A stretch of DNA of 18,739 nt from Burkholderiaceae bacterium (GTDB lineage Bacteria; Pseudomonadota; Gammaproteobacteria; Burkholderiales; Burkholderiaceae_C). The notes under the pieces are model-generated. The model searched no databases, was not told where the DNA came from, and saw only the letters and a list, made by a program, of their open reading frames with translations. The stretch's first letter is position 1. The number at the start of each line of letters is the position of its first letter. The translations under genes and the position numbers were made by a program. The DNA lies in the NCBI GenBank assembly GCA_017999135.1, contig JAGOBT010000010.1:1-18739 (forward strand). Direction: 5' to 3'. This document shows, piece by piece, positions 14,194-18,739 of the stretch.

Positions 14194-16011
14194 CTACTTC
14201 TTGGTCGCGTCCTTGTTCACCGATTCCAGCAGCGCCTTCATCGGGTCTTCGTTGTTCTCGGTCGCCGACGGTGCGGCGGCGCCCGGGGCGCTGGCGCCGG
14301 CATCCATGCCAGGCATCGGCGCCGGCGCCTCCCGCGCGGGCATGCCCATGCTCTCCAGCGCCTTGTCGGCGTCGATCTGCACCGCGTTGCCGATGCCGTC
14401 TGTCACCATGCCCGGAAAGGCGATGACTGCCGCCACCATGATCACCTGCAGGCAGATGAAGGCGATCGAGCCCTTGTAGATCTGGGCCGTGGTCACGGCG
14501 GGGATGTTCTCGCCGGTGATGCGGTCCTTGTAGTCGGCCTTGGCCGCCACGCTGCGCAGGTAGAACAGCGCAAAGCCGAACGGCGGCGTCAGGAAGGACG
14601 TCTGCAGGTTCATCGCCAGCACCACACCGAACCAGACCATGATCGCGTCGACCGGCGTGCCGGGCGGGAACATGCCCGGCAGGATCTTCTCGGCCACCGG
14701 CATCAGGATCGGAATCACGATGAAGGCGATCTCGAAGAAGTCGATGAAGCAGCCCAGGATGAACACCAGGACGTTCACCACGATCAGGAAGCCCAGCGCG
14801 CCGCCGGGCAGCTTGTCGAACAGGTGCTCCACCCAGATGTGGCCGTCGGCCGCGTTGAAGGTGAAGCTGAACACCGTGCTGCCGATCAGGATGAACAGCA
14901 CGAAGGTGGCCAGCTTGGCGGTGCTGTCCAGCGCCTGGTGCATCAGCGCGCCGCTGAGCTTGCGGCGGCCCATCGCCATCAGCAGCGCGCCCAGCGCGCC
15001 CATGGCGCCGCCTTCGGTGGGTGTGGCCACGCCCAGGAAGATGGTGCCCAGCACCAGGAAGATCAGCACCAGCGGCGGGATCAGCACATAGGTGAAGCGC
15101 TCGGCCAGCTTCGACAGCAGGCCCATGCGCGTCACGCTGTTGACGATGGCCAGCCCCAGCGCCAGGAACGATGCCACGGTCAGCGACATGATCAGCACTT
15201 CATCACCCGGCGACGGGTTGGTGCGGCCCAGCCAGGCCTTGAACAGGCTGTCATGCACCTGCGACCAGGCGTACGCGGCGCCGCCGCACACGGCCAGCAG
15301 CACCAGCAGCGACACATGGCCCGAGGCGCCGTTGGCTTCGCGGTAGATGCGAGCCTCCTGCGGCAGGGCAGGCACCCACTTGGGCTTGACGAAGGCCACC
15401 ACCGCGACGAAGGCGATGTACAGCGCCACCAGCAGCAGGCCCGGCACCATGGCGCCGGCGTACATGTCGCCCACGCTGCGGCCCATCTGGTCGGCCAGCA
15501 CGATCAGCACCAGGCTGGGCGGGATGGCCTGCGCCAGCGTGCCGCTGGCGGTGATGGTGCCGGTGGCGATGGTGCGGTTGTAGCCGTAGCGCAGCATGAT
15601 GGGCAGCGAGATCAGGCCCATGCTGATCACCGCCGCGGCCACGACGCCGGTGGTGGCGGCCAGCAGCGCGCCCACCAGGATGACAGCTACCGCCAGACCG
15701 CCGCGCAGCGGGCCGAACACCTGGCCCACCGTCTCGAGCAGGTCTTCGGCCATGCCCGACCGCTCGAGGATGATGCCCATGAAGGTGAAGAACGGGATCG
15801 CCAGCAGGGTGTCGTTCTGCATGATGCCGAACACCCGCTGCGGCAGCGCCTGGAACAGGCTGGTGGGGAACAGCCCCACCTCCATGCCGATGAAGCCGAA
15901 CAGCAGGCCGGTGGCTGCCAGGCCGAAGGCCACCGGGATGCCGGTGAGCAGGAACACGAACAGGCCGCCGAACAGCAGCGGCACGAAGTTCTGGGTGATG
16001 AATTCGGTCAT
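14194..16011 (-). CDS. dctM: TRAP transporter large permease DctM
   Basis: 605 residues. DctM is the multi-helix membrane subunit that moves the substrate with Na+; the standard form has about 430 residues and 12 helices. Typical blocks are IPVAFGLAATGLLFGFIG near the N-terminus, NDTLLAIPFFTFMGIILERS (66-85), SGTLAQAIPPSLVLIVLADQ, ATPTEGGAMGALGALL and LTPPFGFALFYLRSVA. The extra length comes from a central insertion around the hydrophobic SLLVLLAVCGGAAYAW segment and from a Pro/Ala/Met-rich tail of about 65 residues after the last helix. This longer form is known from TakM-type systems. The ATG at 16011 is two bases after the dctQ stop (TGACATG), so the two are translationally coupled. The dehalogenase gene follows after 37 bases. 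Confidence 0.95.
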   Translation of the reverse strand: MTEFITQNFVPLLFGGLFVFLLTGIPVAFGLAATGLLFGFIGMEVGLFPTSLFQALPQRVFGIMQNDTLLAIPFFTFMGIILERSGMAEDLLETVGQVFGPLRGGLAVAVILVGALLAATTGVVAAAVISMGLISLPIMLRYGYNRTIATGTITASGTLAQAIPPSLVLIVLADQMGRSVGDMYAGAMVPGLLLVALYIAFVAVVAFVKPKWVPALPQEARIYREANGASGHVSLLVLLAVCGGAAYAWSQVHDSLFKAWLGRTNPSPGDEVLIMSLTVASFLALGLAIVNSVTRMGLLSKLAERFTYVLIPPLVLIFLVLGTIFLGVATPTEGGAMGALGALLMAMGRRKLSGALMHQALDSTAKLATFVLFILIGSTVFSFTFNAADGHIWVEHLFDKLPGGALGFLIVVNVLVFILGCFIDFFEIAFIVIPILMPVAEKILPGMFPPGTPVDAIMVWFGVVLAMNLQTSFLTPPFGFALFYLRSVAAKADYKDRITGENIPAVTTAQIYKGSIAFICLQVIMVAAVIAFPGMVTDGIGNAVQIDADKALESMGMPAREAPAPMPGMDAGASAPGAAAPSATENNEDPMKALLESVNKDATKK

Positions 16012-16012
16012 G

Positions 16013-16630
16013 TCAGTTCAACTTGGCGGCGGCCAGCTTGGCTTCACGTTGAGCGGCTTCTTCGGCCAGGGCCTGGGCGAATTTTTCTTCCTCGAGCTTG
16101 TCGTCGAACTCGGTGAAGGGCTCGGCCAGATGGCCGCCCAGGAAGGCGAAGCGCTTGATCAGTTCACTCACCGCCTGCAGCAGCAGGATGGCGAAGCCCA
16201 GCGGCACCAGCAGCATCACCGGCCAGCGGATCAGGCCGCCGGCGTTCTGGCTCATCTCGCCGCTCTCCCAGGCGCGCATGAACAGCGGCCAGCCCAGGTC
16301 GATCATGATGACCGACAGCGGGATGGTGAAGATGATGATGCCGATGGCGTCGATCCAGGCGTTGGTGCGCTTGCTCAGCTTGTTGCTGATGAAGTCGATG
16401 CGCACATGGGCGTTCTTCAGCATCACGTAGCCCACGCCGAGCATGAACACGGCGGCGAACAGGTACCACTGGATTTCCAGGAACGCGTTCGAGCCGATGT
16501 TGAAGGCCTTGCGCACGATGGCGTTGGTGGCGCTGATCAGCACGGCGGCCAGCACCAGCCACATGGTGAGCTTGCCGATCAGCGTGTTCATCGCATCGAT
16601 GGCACGCGACAGTTTCAGGAACGGTTGCAC
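16013..16630 (-). CDS. dctQ: TRAP transporter small permease DctQ
   Basis: 205 residues, in the normal range for DctQ. It is the four-helix membrane subunit that partners DctM and docks DctP. Hydrophobic segments lie near 22-39, 53-72, 92-111 and 134-156; LEIQWYLFAAVFMLGVGYVM and NAHVRIDFISNKLS are the family signature. The last 40 residues are a charged helix (DKLEEEKFAQALAEEAAQRE), probably cytoplasmic. I chose the GTG at 16630, which has AGGAG five bases upstream (16636-16640); the frame remains open further upstream but with non-family sequence and no better ribosome binding site. It is the first gene of the dctQ-dctM-dehalogenase operon. A 193-base non-coding stretch separates it from guaC; I see no firm promoter in it. 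Confidence 0.93.
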   Translation of the reverse strand: MQPFLKLSRAIDAMNTLIGKLTMWLVLAAVLISATNAIVRKAFNIGSNAFLEIQWYLFAAVFMLGVGYVMLKNAHVRIDFISNKLSKRTNAWIDAIGIIIFTIPLSVIMIDLGWPLFMRAWESGEMSQNAGGLIRWPVMLLVPLGFAILLLQAVSELIKRFAFLGGHLAEPFTEFDDKLEEEKFAQALAEEAAQREAKLAAAKLN

Positions 16631-16635
16631 GGAGA

Positions 16636-16640
16636 CTCCT
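16636..16640 (-). promoter_or_regulatory. Ribosome binding site supporting a GTG start of dctQ
   Basis: AGGAG on the minus strand stands five bases before GTG (16630-16628). It outweighs the upstream ATG of the same open frame, which would add 43 residues unlike any DctQ. Confidence 0.65.
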
Positions 16641-16823
16641 GCACGACGGTGTGGCGGGTGGACGGCGCGCCCGGGCGGGCCGGCATCCACGCAAATCTGC
16701 GCAGGCCCATGGCGAACCTGCAACGGAAGGTGCGACTGTACGCAAGCCTGAGGCCACACTGGCCGGAAAACCCCCGAACCCAGGGTAATCCCAGGCTGGG
16801 CTGCCCCTGGCCCGCGGGGCGGG

Positions 16824-17801
16824 CTACATGAACAGGTGCTCGCCGGCGTTCTCGCCGCCCAGGATCACGTAGTTCACCTTCTTGAGATCGGTCAAGACGC
16901 GGCCGCCGGCGTAGCTGATGCTGCTCTGCAGGTCTTCATGCATCTCGCGCAGGGTGTCGGCCAGCTTGCCCTTGACCGGCTCGAGGATGCGCTTGCCCTC
17001 GACGTGCTTGTATTCGCCCTTGTTGAAGTCGCTGGCCGAGCCGTAGTACTCCTTGTACAGCTTGCCATCCACTTCCACCGTGGCGCCGGGTGATTCTTCA
17101 TGGCCAGCGAACAGCGAGCCCACCATCACCATCGCCGCGCCGAAGCGCACGCTCTTGGCGATGTCACCGTGGTGGCGGATGCCGCCGTCGGCCACGATGG
17201 GCTTGCTGGCCACGCGGGCGCACCACTTCAGCGCGCTGAGCTGCCAGCCGCCGGTGCCGAAGCCGGTCTTCAGCCGGGTGATGCACACCTTGCCCGGGCC
17301 GATGCCGACCTTGGTGGCGTCGGCGCCCCAGTTCTCCAGGTCGATCACGCCCTCGGGCGTGCCCACGTTGCCGGCGATGACGAAGGCGTCGGGCAGCCGC
17401 TGCTTGATGTGGCCGATCATGCGGCGCACGCTCTCGGCATGGCCGTGGGCGATGTCGATGGTGACGTAGTCGGCGCCGATGCCGGTGGCCGCCAGCTGGT
17501 CGATCACTGCGGCGTCGGCCGGCTTCACGCCGGCGCTGATCGACACGAACAGGCCCTTGTCGCGCATGCGGCGGGCATAGGCCACGCTGTCGAGGTCGAA
17601 GCGGTGCATCACGTAGAAGTGGCCGCTGGCGGCCAGCTGCTCGGTGATGGCTTCGTCGACCACCGTCTTCATGTTGGCCGGCACCACCGGCAGCTTGAAG
17701 CGACGCGGGCCGAACTGCACCGAGGTGTCGCACTCGGCGCGGCTGTCCACCCGGCACTGGCGCGGCAGCAGCAGGATGTTGTCGTAGTCGAAGATGTCCA
17801 T
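16824..17801 (-). CDS. guaC: GMP reductase GuaC
   Basis: 325 residues, the size of the short GuaC type. GMP reductase converts GMP to IMP and ammonia with NADPH in purine salvage. It has the IMPDH/GMPR TIM barrel without the CBS insertion of IMP dehydrogenase. The active-site loop is [20 protein letters not shown] with Cys173 (166-185); the KVCITR form and the following TGFG separate it from GuaB, which has SICTTR. Also visible are [12 protein letters not shown] (39-50), [10 protein letters not shown] (115-124) and [15 protein letters not shown]. The ATG at 17801 begins the family's [13 protein letters not shown]. Upstream lie 179 non-coding bases with two hairpins. It is transcribed towards dctQ, and its stop is 193 bases from the dctQ start on the same strand. 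Confidence 0.95.
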   Translation of the reverse strand: MDIFDYDNILLLPRQCRVDSRAECDTSVQFGPRRFKLPVVPANMKTVVDEAITEQLAASGHFYVMHRFDLDSVAYARRMRDKGLFVSISAGVKPADAAVIDQLAATGIGADYVTIDIAHGHAESVRRMIGHIKQRLPDAFVIAGNVGTPEGVIDLENWGADATKVGIGPGKVCITRLKTGFGTGGWQLSALKWCARVASKPIVADGGIRHHGDIAKSVRFGAAMVMVGSLFAGHEESPGATVEVDGKLYKEYYGSASDFNKGEYKHVEGKRILEPVKGKLADTLREMHEDLQSSISYAGGRVLTDLKKVNYVILGGENAGEHLFM

Positions 17802-17897
17802 GGCAGGGGTTCTCGTCGCGGTTGAGCCGGGGCGTTGTGCAGTGCCACGGCAAAGGCTGCGAGCGCTTGACCTGGGGGGACCGGCCGGCTTGCGATG

Positions 17898-17930
17898 CCG
17901 CCCGGCAGGGGGCGGTGCAAGCAATGCACC
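17898..17930 (-). promoter_or_regulatory. Two adjacent hairpins in the guaC leader
   Basis: Stem 1 is CCGCCC (17898-17903), loop of six, GGGCGG (17910-17915). Stem 2 is GGTGCA (17914-17919), loop AGCAA, TGCACC (17925-17930). They overlap by two bases and so could be alternative structures, or stem 2 could be a palindromic operator. No known purine riboswitch core is recognised. Confidence 0.35.
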
Positions 17931-17958
17931 GGACGCCAGAATGTGGGCCCGGTGGCCG

Positions 17959-17964
17959 ATTCTA
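17959..17964 (-). promoter_or_regulatory. Possible -10 box for guaC (TAGAAT)
   Basis: TAGAAT on the minus strand, followed by C-GGCC like the box before dctP, lies between the stop of the secreted-protein gene and guaC. It would give a leader of about 150 bases. No -35 box is recognised. Confidence 0.3.
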
Positions 17965-17980
17965 CGCAGGGCCTGGCGGC

Positions 17981-18646
17981 TCAGCGGCAGCCATCGGCCG
18001 CCATCGCGATGATGCGGCCGTCGGGCGCCTCCAGCCAGGCGCGGGCTTGCAGCCGCTCGGGTTGGGCGGTCTCGGGCCAACGCAGTGCACGCAGGTGCGT
18101 CAGGCGCTGGCCCGGGTTGGCGCCGTCCAGTGGCAACGGGCCGGCCACGCTGCGCACCAGGGCGCGCGCTTGTGCATTGCCCTCGCTGCCGGCCGGCAGC
18201 TGTTCCACCAGCGCCATCCAGGCCGTGGTGCCTGCGGGCCAGGCCGGGCGCATGGGTGGCAGCAGGCTGAGCTGCACGCCGAAGTAGCCGCGCCATGCCG
18301 GCCCGGCGCCCACCCGCAACGACAAGCCGGGCCGCGCCGGCACGCCGGCACGCCGCAGCTGCTGCGGCGCCGTGGACGTGGGCGCGGCCGCGCCGGTGCG
18401 CTGCAGGCGGTCGCGTGCATCGTCCAGTGCAGCGGCGGCCAGCGGCGCGTCGGCGCCGGTCGGGGTGATCCAGTCGAGCCGCCAGCCGGGCTGGGCGGGC
18501 GCTTGGGTACCGGCCCAGCAGCCGGGGCAATCGGCAGCGATGAAGGTTTCCGCCAGCGGCGCGCCCGGCCCCGGACAGGCCGACCTGGCCGCCGTGCTGC
18601 AGGCCAGCGCAGCCAGCAGGCCGGCTCCTATAATCAATGGATGCAT
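17981..18646 (-). CDS. Hypothetical secreted protein with CxxC motif
   Basis: 221 residues, family not recognised. Residues 1-23 look like a signal peptide (hydrophobic [13 protein letters not shown], then STAARSA as a possible cleavage site); ALAC is a poor lipobox. The mature start has [14 protein letters not shown] with Cys40 and Cys43, a CPGC pair reminiscent of thioredoxin-like or metal-binding sites, followed by [11 protein letters not shown]. The rest is Ala/Arg/Pro-rich with scattered Trp, and [11 protein letters not shown] and [13 protein letters not shown] near the end. Codon use is like the neighbours. The ATG at 18646 has no clear ribosome binding site. It is divergent from the helicase gene at the window end, with the -10 box of that gene inside its first codons. 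Confidence 0.7.
   Translation of the reverse strand: MHPLIIGAGLLAALACSTAARSACPGPGAPLAETFIAADCPGCWAGTQAPAQPGWRLDWITPTGADAPLAAAALDDARDRLQRTGAAAPTSTAPQQLRRAGVPARPGLSLRVGAGPAWRGYFGVQLSLLPPMRPAWPAGTTAWMALVEQLPAGSEGNAQARALVRSVAGPLPLDGANPGQRLTHLRALRWPETAQPERLQARAWLEAPDGRIIAMAADGCR
18629..18634 (+). promoter_or_regulatory. Perfect -10 box (TATAAT) facing the window end
   Basis: TATAAT on the plus strand in otherwise GC-rich DNA would start transcription near 18641, about 30 bases before the proposed helicase start. A recognisable -35 hexamer is absent at 16-18 bases upstream. Confidence 0.45.
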
Positions 18647-18670
18647 GCATAGTATTCTGAGGCCCCAGGC

Positions 18671-18739
18671 CTGGTCGGCACCGGCTCGCTGCTGAAGGGC
18701 CTTAACCCCGAACAGCACGCGGCCGTCACCCTGCCCAGC
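18671..18739 (+). CDS. 5' end of a UvrD/Rep-type DNA helicase (truncated by window edge)
   Basis: The last codons read [17 protein letters not shown]. LNPEQxxAV followed by P is the Q-motif region that opens superfamily 1 helicases such as UvrD, PcrA and Rep, just before the Walker A site, which would lie beyond the window. The frame is closed by TAG at 18650-18652 and contains no ATG, GTG or TTG after it. I therefore propose CTG at 18671, which has GAGG (18659-18662) eight bases upstream; CTG 18686 is a second candidate, and a base error in the 5' region is a third explanation. It is divergent from the secreted-protein gene. Confidence 0.55.
   Translation, partial: MVGTGSLLKGLNPEQHAAVTLPS

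Noticed and set aside
12951..14426. 491-codon plus-strand open frame opposite the dehalogenase gene
   Set aside because: Antisense to a gene with clear motifs; Gly/His/Gln-rich without domain features.
14155..16116. 653-codon plus-strand open frame opposite dctM
   Set aside because: Extremely His/Gln/Asp/Arg-rich antisense of hydrophobic dctM codons; no domain, and dctM is certain.
16631..16823. Small gene or regulatory RNA between dctQ and guaC
   Set aside because: No open frame with a plausible start, no convincing promoter and no strong terminator hairpin; treated as ordinary non-coding sequence.
16824..17801. IMP dehydrogenase GuaB
   Set aside because: No CBS domains, only 325 residues, and the active-site loop has the KVCITR form of GMP reductase.
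17981..18646. Lipoprotein call for the secreted protein
   Set aside because: ALAC is a poor lipobox and a signal peptidase I site follows a few residues later, so I left it as generally secreted.

Overview
The window is about 18.7 kb of very GC-rich, densely coding DNA. GC-biased third positions, TACACT/TAGAAT-type -10 boxes and the gene families suggest a betaproteobacterium of the order Burkholderiales, perhaps near Rubrivivax, Leptothrix or Ideonella; this is inference from style and not a database match. I see no rRNA, tRNA, CRISPR array, insertion sequence or phage gene. No stretch above 300 bases lacks a gene.

Left part (1-9268): the 3' end of an unrecognised plus-strand gene; a gamma-glutamyltransferase-family hydrolase downstream of suhB (minus strand); trmJ diverging from suhB (the same pairing as in E. 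coli); a minus-strand cluster of secreted trypsin-like protease, FHA-domain membrane protein and short-chain dehydrogenase with overlapping genes; cysE diverging from the protease; and a minus-strand darP-mogA pair.

Middle part (9359-16630): pmbA (tldE), diverging from darP as in E. coli, then the most interesting region. A TRAP-transporter substrate-binding protein (dctP, plus strand) faces a minus-strand operon of dctQ, dctM and a 709-residue cobalamin/iron-sulfur protein of the reductive dehalogenase family. That protein carries two 4Fe-4S cysteine motifs. Its Tyr435, Lys497 and Arg561 have the same spacing as the catalytic Tyr/Lys/Arg trio I recall for the soluble dehalogenase NpRdhA. It has no Tat signal, RdhB-type anchor or fused reductase domain. 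Its N-terminal third looks like a decayed duplicate of its own catalytic domain. The layout suggests an uptake-plus-dehalogenation module for a (halo)organic acid; the substrate and electron donor are unknown. Three hairpins, two with T runs, separate dctP from the dehalogenase gene.

Right part (16824-18739): guaC (GMP reductase) with a structured leader, a small secreted protein with a CxxC motif, and at the very end the first codons of a UvrD/Rep-type helicase, which lacks any ATG/GTG/TTG start in frame and sits behind a perfect TATAAT box.
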